Below, piece after piece: positions 34,237-42,324 of a stretch of DNA of 64,000 nt (the first letter of the stretch is position 1; the number at the start of each line of letters is the position of its first letter). Origin of the DNA: Shiella aurantiaca (GTDB lineage: Bacteria; Bacteroidota; Bacteroidia; Cytophagales; Cyclobacteriaceae); assembly GCA_030412945.1 (NCBI GenBank), contig JAUHJS010000009.1:46073-110072 (forward strand), in the 5' to 3' direction. The position numbers and the translations under genes are program-made. The notes beneath the pieces are model-generated. The model was not told the DNA's origin and did not search any database. It worked only from the letters and a program-made list of their open reading frames with translations.

Positions 34237-35064
34237 TTAATCTTTAATTTTCTTGTAGATTTTTTCTTCGTTATTCACCACAATGAACTTGTTGGAGATT
34301 TCGCACCATATCAAGGATTCTTTGGAGCCAATAATTAAATACCCGTATTTGAACAAACTCTCATGAAGCTTTTTCAGCACGGTATTTTGAAGGGTTTGGT
34401 TGAAGTAAATCATCACATTACGGCACAGGATTAAGTCAAACTTATTGAACACCATGCCTTGCACCAAGTCGTGCTCACGGAAGGATACATGTTCCACCAG
34501 CGATTTGTCCATCACGGCTTTGCCGTTTTCTTCTTTGAAATAGTTGGATAGCGAGCTAGTGCCTTGGTAGCGTATGTAGTTTTTCTCATTGAGCTCCATG
34601 TTTTTCAAGGCATAAACCCCACTGCGTGCTCTTTGCAGAATCACTTTATCGATATCGGTAGCAATGATTTTGGAGCGATCCAGAATGCCCATTTCTTTAA
34701 GGAGAATAGCCATGGAAAACACCTCTTCGCCCGAAGAGCATCCGGCATGCCAAATACTGATGGTATTGTGGTTCAGAAGGATGTTGGGGATGATTTGATC
34801 GCGTAGTTCGCGCCAAAAAGAAGGGTCACGGAACATCTCAGTAACATTAACTGTGAGTTCAGCCAGAAATTCCTCAAAAAAGGCCCTGTCTTCCTTCAAT
34901 CGTTTGATGAGAAGATCTACCGAGCCAAATTTATAGAGTTCCAATATGCGGAGAATCCTTCTTTTGAAGGAGGACATGGCATAATTGGTGAAATCATAGT
35001 TATACGTTTCTTTTATCAGCTCTGTAATCCTTCTCAGATCAGATATTTCGATATCCTGCATCAT
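34237..35064 (-). CDS. cheR: CheR-type protein-glutamate methyltransferase
   Basis: A 275-residue CheR, which uses SAM to methylate glutamate side chains. The N-terminal all-helical domain (~1-75) precedes the catalytic domain with NVTEMFRDPSFW near 72-83, the SAM motif WHAGCSSGEEVFSMA near 106, and LCRNVMIYF near 215. No TPR or pentapeptide-tether extension is fused. It is the first gene of the signalling block; I found no clear promoter in the 232 bp upstream. The initiation Met could be either of the first two. Confidence 0.92.
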   Translation of the reverse strand: MMQDIEISDLRRITELIKETYNYDFTNYAMSSFKRRILRILELYKFGSVDLLIKRLKEDRAFFEEFLAELTVNVTEMFRDPSFWRELRDQIIPNILLNHNTISIWHAGCSSGEEVFSMAILLKEMGILDRSKIIATDIDKVILQRARSGVYALKNMELNEKNYIRYQGTSSLSNYFKEENGKAVMDKSLVEHVSFREHDLVQGMVFNKFDLILCRNVMIYFNQTLQNTVLKKLHESLFKYGYLIIGSKESLIWCEISNKFIVVNNEEKIYKKIKD

Positions 35065-35296
35065 GTAGGGAAATTTTCGTGTTCAAACAGTCCGCTTAGC
35101 CTGCATGGGGTAAACGCATGCTCTAATATCGGAACTTGTAATTTCCCTACAATTTAAAAAAGTATGTATTTATTACACGATAAGATTGGAAAAAATAACC
35201 GAAAACCTAAAAATAGATTGAAGGCCCCAAGTGCCTTGGCTTGTAGGATTTCCGACCAAGCCGGATATCTTACGATGAAGTCCCTTATTATAAGGC

Positions 35297-35788
35297 TCAA
35301 CGCGAATTTTGCAGGCTGAATTTGTCAAATGCGAAAGGCATGAGTGTTTGGCAAGAAGGGAATACCGCAAAGCCATCGCCCAAGCGAGTGATTAGCTGAA
35401 TGGGTTGTTGAAACTTCTTCTCATATTCCAGCATGACTTGGCGACAGCCTCCGCAGGGATTGACCGGAATGAAGCTGGTGTGAGACTCGGGCTTGGCGGC
35501 AATGGCTACCTTGGTGATGGTCAACTGGGGGAATTGAGAAGACGCATGAAAAAAGGCTACACGCTCGGCACAAAGCCCAGAAGGATAGGCGGCATTTTCC
35601 TGGTTGTTTCCGGTAATCATTTGCCCGTCAGACAATAAAACACAAGCACCCACCTGAAAATGTGAGTAGGGAGAGTAGGCGTGGCTACTGGCTTCTTCGG
35701 CTCGTGCTACTAGGGCTTGGTTTTCGGGACTTAGGTCTTCCCAGCGGGCAAAATATTGGTATTCGAGGGTAAGTAATTTCGTTTCCAT
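35297..35788 (-). CDS. cdd: Cytidine deaminase
   Basis: A 163-residue cytidine deaminase, a pyrimidine salvage enzyme that converts cytidine and deoxycytidine to uridine forms. The zinc site is complete: CAER near residue 77 (Cys ligand and catalytic Glu) and PCGGCRQ near 112. The SPYSHFQVGACVLLSDG segment binds the nucleoside. Slightly longer than the ~130-residue family norm owing to an N-terminal extension. It lies behind the pgk terminator, so it is probably transcribed separately or at a reduced level by read-through. Confidence 0.93.
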   Translation of the reverse strand: METKLLTLEYQYFARWEDLSPENQALVARAEEASSHAYSPYSHFQVGACVLLSDGQMITGNNQENAAYPSGLCAERVAFFHASSQFPQLTITKVAIAAKPESHTSFIPVNPCGGCRQVMLEYEKKFQQPIQLITRLGDGFAVFPSCQTLMPFAFDKFSLQNSR

Positions 35789-35799
35789 AAGAGATAAAA

Positions 35800-35820
35800 A
35801 ATCCCTCGCGAGGAGGGATT
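35800..35820 (-). terminator. Terminator of pgk
   Basis: AATCCCTC (35800-35807) pairs with GAGGGATT (35813-35820). On the minus strand the stem is followed by TTTTATCT. It lies between the pgk stop and the cdd start, overlapping the cdd leader. Confidence 0.82.
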
Positions 35821-35847
35821 CATTTTATTGGGCTTGAATATACGGAA

Positions 35848-37035
35848 TTATTGCTCTAGTGCGGCAACTCCGGGAAGAATTTTCCCTTCCATATATTCTA
35901 GAAGAGCGCCCCCTCCGGTAGATACGTAGGATACCTTGTCGCCATAGCCCAGATTGTTTACGGCAGCAGCAGAGTCGCCACCTCCAATCAGACTAAAGCC
36001 TCCGTTTTCGGTAGCTTTTACCACCGCTTTGGCTACTTCAATGGTGCCTTTGGCAAAGTTCTCCATTTCAAATACGCCCATAGGGCCGTTCCAAAGTACG
36101 GTTTTCGATTCGGCAATGGTTTTGGCAAATACCGCAGCTGCCTGTGGGCCAATATCCAATCCCATCCAGCCGTCAGGTATGCTGCCATTCATTACCGTTT
36201 GGGTATTGGCTTCATTAGAGAAAGCATCGGCTATTACCGAGTCGATAGGAAGTAATAAATCCACACCCTTTTCTTTGGCTTTTTTAATCAAAGCATTGGC
36301 TAAATCCAGCTTGTCGGCCTCCACTAGTGAGTTGCCTATAGCACCTCCCATAGCTTTGAAAAAGGTATAAGACATACCACCACCGATGATGAGGTTGTCT
36401 ACCGTATCGAGTAATTTTTCAATGATGAGGATTTTATCGGAGATTTTGGCACCGCCCATGATGGCCGTAAAAGGACGTTCGGCTTTCTCCAACACCTTTT
36501 TGGCATTGTCGAGTTCGGCCTGCATAATGTAGCCACACACTTTATCAGTAAAAAACTGAGCGATAACGGCCGTAGAGGCGTGCGCACGGTGAGCCGTTCC
36601 GAAGGCATCGTTTACGTAGACATCACCCAGTTGAGCCAGTTTTTTAGCAAACTCGATATCGCCTTTTTCTTCCTCTTTATAGAAACGAAGGTTTTCTAAC
36701 AACAATACCTCGCCCGCTTTCAGGTTTTTCGCTTTCTCCGTGGCTTGAGCGCCTATGCAGTCATCGGCAAACTGCACGTTTGTATGTAAAGCCTTCGAAA
36801 GATAGCCTACCACATGTTTGAGTGAATATTTTTCGGTAGGGCCGTCTTTTGGGCGACCTAAGTGCGACATCAGTATAACCGAGCCGCCATCTTTGTGGAT
36901 TTTTTCGATAGTGGCTATGGCCGCTTTAAGGCGCGTATCATCGGTGATTTGAAAAGAGGCATCTAAAGGCACATTGAAATCCACTCGGATAAGTGCCTTG
37001 CGGTTGTTAAAATTAAAATTGTCAACGGTTTTCAT
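35848..37035 (-). CDS. pgk: Phosphoglycerate kinase
   Basis: A 395-residue PGK, which transfers phosphate between 1,3-bisphosphoglycerate and ADP in glycolysis and gluconeogenesis. The N-terminal signature [12 protein letters not shown], the LMSHLGRPK block, the hinge region and the C-terminal nucleotide site ([34 protein letters not shown]) are all intact. Full length. It begins 19 bp after the upstream tsaC-like gene, forming a two-gene unit. Confidence 0.97.
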   Translation of the reverse strand: MKTVDNFNFNNRKALIRVDFNVPLDASFQITDDTRLKAAIATIEKIHKDGGSVILMSHLGRPKDGPTEKYSLKHVVGYLSKALHTNVQFADDCIGAQATEKAKNLKAGEVLLLENLRFYKEEEKGDIEFAKKLAQLGDVYVNDAFGTAHRAHASTAVIAQFFTDKVCGYIMQAELDNAKKVLEKAERPFTAIMGGAKISDKILIIEKLLDTVDNLIIGGGMSYTFFKAMGGAIGNSLVEADKLDLANALIKKAKEKGVDLLLPIDSVIADAFSNEANTQTVMNGSIPDGWMGLDIGPQAAAVFAKTIAESKTVLWNGPMGVFEMENFAKGTIEVAKAVVKATENGGFSLIGGGDSAAAVNNLGYGDKVSYVSTGGGALLEYMEGKILPGVAALEQ

Positions 37036-37054
37036 ACTATATGGCTTACGTTAA

Positions 37055-38011
37055 TTATTCTGCTGCGGCTCGTTTGAGACGGTCGTTGATGGCTCGGCCG
37101 AGGCCTTGTGCGGGCAAAAGACAGGTAACAATTCCTGAAATAGGTAGCTTGTCTAGTTCCCGAAGGGCCGAAAAAAGGTTTCTGGCGGCTTCCTCCAAAG
37201 TTCCATGAGGCGCCAACAATCGTTGGTTTTCTTTGGGGATGTTAGGCACATATTGGTCAAAGCCTAAAACGCCCAGACTTTGCTTGTTGATGGCAGGCAT
37301 TTCGGACCAATCATTCAAAAGGGTAAGCTTGGCTTTGGGTGCATAGTGGCTTTTTAGCATGCCCGGAGCTTGCGGATTGGAGCTGGAATGCGGCATAAGC
37401 TGCACTTTTCCGGCTACGCGTTCAATCTCTTCCAAGGCTTTTCCGCCCAATCGATACACAATTGTTTGGTCTTCTTCAAAACCGATAATGGTCGATTCTA
37501 TACCAATTTGGCTTGGTCCACCGTCTAAGATAAAAGGTATTTTATCACCTAGTTGGTCGTTGACATGCTGGGCGGTAGTAGGACTGATATAGCCGAAGGG
37601 ATTGGCGCTAGGCGCAGCCAAAGGAAAATCCAAACTAGCCAAAAGTTGAAGACTCAAGGCATGATTAGGGATGCGAACGGCCACTTTGGGCGAACCCGAG
37701 GTAGTCAAATCGGGTACGATATCTTTTTTCTCCAGCAAAAGTGTAAGCGGTCCCGGCCAAAAAGCTTCGGCCAATGCCAAGGCTTGCGGAGGGATTTCTT
37801 CTACCCAAGTTCTGATTTTCTCTAGCGAGTGGCTATGAATAATAAGCGGATCGAAGTAGGGGCGATTTTTGACTTTGAAAATCTCCACCACGGCTTCTTC
37901 GTTCAAAGCGTTACCCGCCAAACCGTAAACCGTTTCGGTAGGGAAGCCTATTAGTTGGTTGTTTTCCAATAAGGCTTTTGCTTTGGCAATATCGGTGCTT
38001 ATTTCAGCCAC
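37055..38011 (-). CDS. L-threonylcarbamoyladenylate synthase (Sua5 type)
   Basis: A 318-residue Sua5-type enzyme that makes threonylcarbamoyl-AMP for t6A modification of tRNA. The YrdC domain (~1-200) shows IGFPTETVYGLAGNA, FKVKNRPYFDPLIIH and APSANPFGYISPT, the threonine- and ATP-binding blocks. The C-terminal ~90 residues form the Sua5 domain that separates it from the shorter TsaC. The start codon is GTG at 38011. It precedes pgk by 19 bp. Confidence 0.93.
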   Translation of the reverse strand: MAEISTDIAKAKALLENNQLIGFPTETVYGLAGNALNEEAVVEIFKVKNRPYFDPLIIHSHSLEKIRTWVEEIPPQALALAEAFWPGPLTLLLEKKDIVPDLTTSGSPKVAVRIPNHALSLQLLASLDFPLAAPSANPFGYISPTTAQHVNDQLGDKIPFILDGGPSQIGIESTIIGFEEDQTIVYRLGGKALEEIERVAGKVQLMPHSSSNPQAPGMLKSHYAPKAKLTLLNDWSEMPAINKQSLGVLGFDQYVPNIPKENQRLLAPHGTLEEAARNLFSALRELDKLPISGIVTCLLPAQGLGRAINDRLKRAAAE

Positions 38012-38090
38012 GGGGCGAAAATACTATTTTTGTTGCTATCCTTAGGTATTTGACCTGATTTTGAATAATGTTAGTTTTAAACAAGATGCT

Positions 38091-38252
38091 ATGAGTAACA
38101 AAACCCGTAACCTGATTAAACTAATTGCCTTGCTGATTGTGGGCATTTGCGTATTGATGGAACTCCATATTGTGAGTATTCCCGCTTTAAACCCGCACAA
38201 ATTCTGGCTTATGCTGATCTCCTTCACAATGGTATTGGTGAGTAGTAAGTAA
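38091..38252 (+). CDS. Small membrane protein, unknown function
   Basis: A 53-residue protein starting at ATG 38091 (MSNKTRN), with two hydrophobic segments, LIKLIALLIVGICVLM and FWLMLISFTMVLVSS, joined by a short loop with Pro residues. An exact -7 box, TATTTTTG, lies at 38025-38032, though without a clear -33 partner. It converges on the TPR lipoprotein gene with 3 bp between stops. I do not recognise the family. Confidence 0.55.
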   Translation: MSNKTRNLIKLIALLIVGICVLMELHIVSIPALNPHKFWLMLISFTMVLVSSK

Positions 38253-38255
38253 GTA

Positions 38256-38960
38256 TTATTGCGCCTTACAGTACTGATCCATTGTACTTTGGGCATCCGG
38301 ATGGCCCAGTGCCAGAGCCTGCGACAGGTTTTGGCATGCGGCTTCCAGATTATCAACATACACTTGGGTAAGGCCTAGCCAGTAATAGGCATCGGCATAT
38401 TGGCTGTTCAGCTCAATGGCGGCTGTAAATTGCTCGCTGGCTTGCTGTGCGCTATCCAGTACCACAAAAATTTTCCCTTTATTGAAATAAATCACCGGAT
38501 TTTGCGCATCTAGTTGCGCGGCAAAATCCAAATCGGCCATGGCCAGTTGCATTTGGTGCATCTCGAACAATACGGCACTGCGGTTTACGTACAAGTCGGC
38601 CAGATTAGGCTTTAGCTGAATGGCTTTATTGTAGTCGGCCAAGGCTTCTTCCAATTTCTTTTGTTCCCTGTATACATTTCCACGGTTGTAAAAAGCCTTA
38701 TAGTTAGTAGAGTCCAGTAAAATAGCCTCTGAGAAATCAGATGCTGCTTGCTCAAGCGCCTCAAGGTTGATAAAAGCCACTGCGCGCATGTTGAAAGCAT
38801 CGAAGGTTTTTTCTTTGGCTATTGACTGGTTGAAAATGGCTACCGCTTCTTTATAGGCGCCAGCATCCAAAAATCGTTTTCCTTTTTCGTTCAGTTCTGT
38901 AGTAGATTCTGAACAGGCGGTGGCCAATACCACTATCAATAAAAAGTACAATAGACGCAT
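38256..38960 (-). CDS. TPR-repeat lipoprotein
   Basis: A 234-residue lipoprotein (signal MRLLYFLLIVVLATA, lipobox Cys in TACSES) filled with about five TPR units, each with the usual 34-residue spacing (for example AFYNRGNVYREQKKLEEAL, then AVIYFNKGKIFVVLD-like repeats). TPR arrays scaffold protein complexes. An exact -7 box on the minus strand lies at 38984-38977, 17 bases before the start. The partner is unknown. The next two genes upstream on this strand encode small exported proteins. Confidence 0.85.
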   Translation of the reverse strand: MRLLYFLLIVVLATACSESTTELNEKGKRFLDAGAYKEAVAIFNQSIAKEKTFDAFNMRAVAFINLEALEQAASDFSEAILLDSTNYKAFYNRGNVYREQKKLEEALADYNKAIQLKPNLADLYVNRSAVLFEMHQMQLAMADLDFAAQLDAQNPVIYFNKGKIFVVLDSAQQASEQFTAAIELNSQYADAYYWLGLTQVYVDNLEAACQNLSQALALGHPDAQSTMDQYCKAQ

Positions 38961-38993
38961 AGTTTATTCTTTTGCCCAAATATAGGCCTTTTC

Positions 38994-39488
38994 CTACTTT
39001 TTACTAATGATTTTTCGGTAAGTCCTGTAGCCGCCCCATGCCGCTATCAGTAAAATAATACTAACTGCACCATGGAACTTGAATCGATAGGGCTTGAGCA
39101 TTTCCACTTCCTCTTCCAAGAGCCGAATTTTGCGTTCTTTTACTGCATTTAAGCTTTGTGCACTTGACAAGGCATTCTCCAATTCATAAAGCCTATGCGT
39201 ACCCGCCATGTTTTTGGAGTTCAATGCATTGGCTTTTTGTGCATGTTGAATCTTAATTACCTGCACTACCTGATTATCTTTTTGGATAATCCCTTTCAAG
39301 GTTTCGATAATGGCTCGAAGGTCGGCCTTGCTTTTGGTGCCCCAGAAGCTGCTGTTTTGTTTTTGTAGATCATAATATTTTACTACCAACGAATCCCGCT
39401 CGCGAAGCAAGGTTCGGAGCGAATCTTCTTGGGCAAAAGCCGACTGCGATAGGAGTGAAAGTCCTAACAAAAAATACAGTAAACGCAT
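38994..39488 (-). CDS. Exported coiled-coil protein with C-terminal membrane anchor
   Basis: A 164-residue protein: signal peptide (MRLLYFLLGLSLLSQSAFA-QE), a long helical part with heptad-like Leu/Ile spacing (~24-125) and one C-terminal membrane helix (FHGAVSIILLIAAWGGY) ending in a basic tail. Its first eight residues, MRLLYFLL, are identical to those of the next gene's product. It lies 10 bp after the small Ig-like gene. Function unknown. Confidence 0.6.
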   Translation of the reverse strand: MRLLYFLLGLSLLSQSAFAQEDSLRTLLRERDSLVVKYYDLQKQNSSFWGTKSKADLRAIIETLKGIIQKDNQVVQVIKIQHAQKANALNSKNMAGTHRLYELENALSSAQSLNAVKERKIRLLEEEVEMLKPYRFKFHGAVSIILLIAAWGGYRTYRKIISKK

Positions 39489-39498
39489 GGTAAAAGCT

Positions 39499-39849
39499 TT
39501 ATTCGATGATGATGGTGAGTTTGTTTAAGCGATAGGCCTGCAGCGTGTCGGTTTGGTTGGCTAGGCCCATGTTGTTCATTTCTTCTTTTTCTACCCATAC
39601 AAAATAGGCTTTGCTTTCCAGCTCGCGGATAATTACTTCTCCTTTGGCATTGGTAATGGCTTCTTCATTTACCGGATTTATCTCTTTTTGGTAATCTTCC
39701 AAAGTGGCATAAAGCCTAACGGAGGCGCCTTCTACCAAGTTGCCCAAGGTATCGCGCACCGTGAATTTGAGGGAGGTTTTTATGAGTTGATGTCCCAGTA
39801 CCAGCGTAGTGAATAAAAGGGGAAATAAAAGAATGGTATACTTTTTCAT
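39499..39849 (-). CDS. Small exported protein with carboxypeptidase-regulatory-like fold
   Basis: A 116-residue exported protein. After a signal segment (MKKYTILLFPLLFTTLVLG) the sequence LKFTVRDTLGNLVEGASVRLYATLEDYQ and the following AKGEVIIRELESKAYFVWVEKE have the pattern of a CarboxypepD_reg/transthyretin-like domain, a beta-sandwich often found in Bacteroidota envelope proteins. It is the first gene of a three-gene leftward run with the coiled-coil and TPR proteins. Confidence 0.6.
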   Translation of the reverse strand: MKKYTILLFPLLFTTLVLGHQLIKTSLKFTVRDTLGNLVEGASVRLYATLEDYQKEINPVNEEAITNAKGEVIIRELESKAYFVWVEKEEMNNMGLANQTDTLQAYRLNKLTIIIE

Positions 39850-39897
39850 AGGTTAAAAAATTAAGGTGAAACAAGGTTTATTCGATGTTGATATTAG

Positions 39898-40686
39898 TTA
39901 TTCTTCCTCAAAATCGAAGGCTTTGAGCTGTTTATCATATATATCTCTTAATGCTTTTTTTAATATAGCTTCAGACTCTTGTTCTGTTAATTCCTTTCCT
40001 GTTGCCTTTTTAGTCTGCTCAATTGAAACTTTTAGAATTTCTTCTTTTAAATCTAGATTATTAGTTAAGTTTTCCATTGTTTCAGAGAAAGCTTCTTTAA
40101 ACACTCTTTTTGAGTCTTTATAATAGAAGTTTGATTCAGTTTTCTCCATTTCAAGATATGAATTAACAATGTTCCCGTTTTCAATCAAGTGTTCGAAGAG
40201 CAAACCAAACTTGGTATATATTTCTTCGGGTTTTACGGTCTTACTTGCTGAAATATATCCTGAATATGGGGATTTTTTATATGGGTCAACCCCTTTGTAA
40301 ATATACCTTCCATTACATGTCCCCATTGTTAGGAAGAGCTTATTTTTCGTTGCTACATTAATTGGTCGTAATAAATCACAGATTTCGTCCCATTTAATCA
40401 GCACTCCATTTGAAAAGACCAATCCATTTAATTTACTATCTCCATGCATTTCAAGATGAATAACAATTCCTTCTTGCATGTAATCAGCATTATGTTGGAT
40501 ATATTTAATAATCTCAGAAAAAGTTTCTTTTGAATTTACTTTGTAGAATTTATGCGTAAAGTTTTTCTGATATGAATCTATTCTCATTTTAATGAAGTCA
40601 TTATATAATGTTTCACCAGTAAAACGGCCACCATCAGTAGCATCTAAACTTTCAAGTACGATTATATGTTTAATTTTTCCAATCAT
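39898..40686 (-). CDS. Putative caspase-like (clan CD) cysteine peptidase
   Basis: A 262-residue cytosolic protein not assignable to a named family. It shows a clan CD pattern: a hydrophobic strand ending in a His-Gly dyad (GIVIHLEMHGD, His81) and a second ending in Cys (KLFLTMGTCNG, Cys124). The 43-residue spacing is close to that of caspases (42 in caspase-3). A following GYISASKTVKPEEIYTKFG block resembles the next strand and helix. The C-terminal ~80 residues are charged and helical. The gene is clearly more AT-rich than its neighbours, suggesting horizontal origin. It is divergent from the amidase gene. Confidence 0.5.
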   Translation of the reverse strand: MIGKIKHIIVLESLDATDGGRFTGETLYNDFIKMRIDSYQKNFTHKFYKVNSKETFSEIIKYIQHNADYMQEGIVIHLEMHGDSKLNGLVFSNGVLIKWDEICDLLRPINVATKNKLFLTMGTCNGRYIYKGVDPYKKSPYSGYISASKTVKPEEIYTKFGLLFEHLIENGNIVNSYLEMEKTESNFYYKDSKRVFKEAFSETMENLTNNLDLKEEILKVSIEQTKKATGKELTEQESEAILKKALRDIYDKQLKAFDFEEE

Positions 40687-40780
40687 CTATTATTGTACTA
40701 GGTGTTTATTCTAATTAATGCTAACTATATTACAACAGTTGATGTGTAATTTCGTTCAGCAATAGAGTAAAACCAACCGT

Positions 40781-42319
40781 ATGTATCGATTTTTTCAACT
40801 TTTTGTAGTGTTGCTGCTCAGTCAGGCGGCCTTTTCTCAAACGCTAAGCGTACAAGAACGAAACCTTAGGGGAGATTATTTTGAGCGGATAGCCATAGAC
40901 GTAAATGCATCCTCCGCGCGCAGTTACCAAGTGGTGAATGCTTCGCATACTTTCACCGCCCTCGCTTTCGGGATTGACAGGTCAGCGGATTTCGGCCAAT
41001 CGAAAGTAGTACTGGACAAAGATACCCTACTTATTCGTCAAGAAATCCATGCTTCGGAGGAGGTAAATGAGCAGCTTTCCCAATTACTGCATTTTAATAG
41101 CCCACAAGAGTCGGTTCAATTACTGCTAGATCCTAGTGCCGGAAAGCAGGTGAGCCTACATTTTATTAATGGTGCCTACAGCCATCTAGCAGATTCTCCT
41201 AAACGGATAAAAGCAGAAAACTGTGAAGAGCCAGCCAGTATTCCTCAAAGTGAATGGCGAGCCGGACTTCCCGCTCCTAATTATTCCCGCAGTTTTACCC
41301 AAGTGGAGCATGTGATAGTGCACCACAGTGCCGGAAGCAATAGCGCTACCGACTACCAGCAGGTAGTACGAGATATTTATATTTACCATACCCAATCGAA
41401 CGGTTGGTCGGATGTAGGCTATAATTACCTCATAGCCCAAGATGGTACCATTTTTAAGGGCCGCGACCCTTTGGATGGAGCGCAAGACAATGTGATAGGC
41501 GCGCATTTCTGTGGTAGCAATTCCCAAACTATGGGCATTTGCCTTTTGGGGAATTATGAGACCGCCCAAGTGAGTGAAGCTACTTTGGGCCAGCTGGAAG
41601 ATTTGATTACATGGAAACTCAAAAAGGAAGGACTGAATCCTTTGGCAAGTTCCGCACATCCGGCCAATTCCGATTTGGGTGTGATTGCAGGTCATAGAAA
41701 TGGCTGTAGCACGGCTTGCCCGGGTGAGAATGCCTATCAATTATTGCAAACCATTCGCGAAAATGTAGCCGATAAGCTCAATGCTTGTGGCGAAATGCCC
41801 GCTTTGCAGGCCGCTTTTTCACTAAGTGCTACCGAGCTTTTGGAGGGCGATACACTCTACCTGAGGGACGAAAGTCAGGGAGCGCCCGATGCTTACCGCT
41901 GGGAAGTGCCCGGAGCGGAACCCGAGCTTTCTTTTGAAGTCAATCCGAGTTTTATTTTGCCGCAAGCCGGAAGTTATTCTATACGATTGGAAGTGAGCCG
42001 CCAAGGTGTAACGAGCACAATTGAGCAAGTAAATGCAGTGACTGTGCTACCGCGCGAGGAGGAGGAAGAGGAAGAAGTTCCTTTACTTATCTATCCGAAT
42101 CCTATTACAGGCAAATACCTTCGCATGGAAGGTGTGCCTAGTGCATCGATTAAATCCATTTATTGGGTCAATGCGCAGGGGCAAGTCATTGCATCGGAAG
42201 TGCCTGAACAAGAAGCGGATATACTTTTTATCTCCATTGAGATGTTGCCCCAAGGCGTGTACATCCTCCATGTTCAAACGGAGGATGCACTAATCAAAAG
42301 AAAAGCCTTGGTGTATTAA
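40781..42319 (+). CDS. Secreted PGRP-type N-acetylmuramoyl-L-alanine amidase with T9SS type A tail
   Basis: A 512-residue exported enzyme predicted to cleave peptidoglycan. Signal peptide (~1-19), N-terminal region, then an Amidase_2/PGRP domain (~165-330) with zinc ligands in VIVHHSAG and AGHRNGCSTACPG. A PKD-like domain follows (~345-425), then an acidic linker of Glu residues (~428-434) and a type A T9SS sorting domain (LLIYPNPITGKYL, VYILHVQTEDALIKRKALVY). It should be exported by the T9SS and anchored or released at the cell surface, perhaps against other bacteria. Convergent with the giant T9SS gene, 5 bp apart. Confidence 0.88.
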   Translation: MYRFFQLFVVLLLSQAAFSQTLSVQERNLRGDYFERIAIDVNASSARSYQVVNASHTFTALAFGIDRSADFGQSKVVLDKDTLLIRQEIHASEEVNEQLSQLLHFNSPQESVQLLLDPSAGKQVSLHFINGAYSHLADSPKRIKAENCEEPASIPQSEWRAGLPAPNYSRSFTQVEHVIVHHSAGSNSATDYQQVVRDIYIYHTQSNGWSDVGYNYLIAQDGTIFKGRDPLDGAQDNVIGAHFCGSNSQTMGICLLGNYETAQVSEATLGQLEDLITWKLKKEGLNPLASSAHPANSDLGVIAGHRNGCSTACPGENAYQLLQTIRENVADKLNACGEMPALQAAFSLSATELLEGDTLYLRDESQGAPDAYRWEVPGAEPELSFEVNPSFILPQAGSYSIRLEVSRQGVTSTIEQVNAVTVLPREEEEEEEVPLLIYPNPITGKYLRMEGVPSASIKSIYWVNAQGQVIASEVPEQEADILFISIEMLPQGVYILHVQTEDALIKRKALVY

Positions 42320-42324
42320 TCGAA

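Noticed and set aside
35065..35296. Possible promoter or small gene between cheR and cdd
   Set aside because: The region holds a few weak inverted repeats (for example GGCTTG with CAAGCC near 35238-35270) but no consensus promoter boxes or convincing frame.
42055..42080. Run of glutamate codons in the amidase gene
   Set aside because: It is a short acidic linker before the T9SS sorting domain, not a repeat of separate interest.
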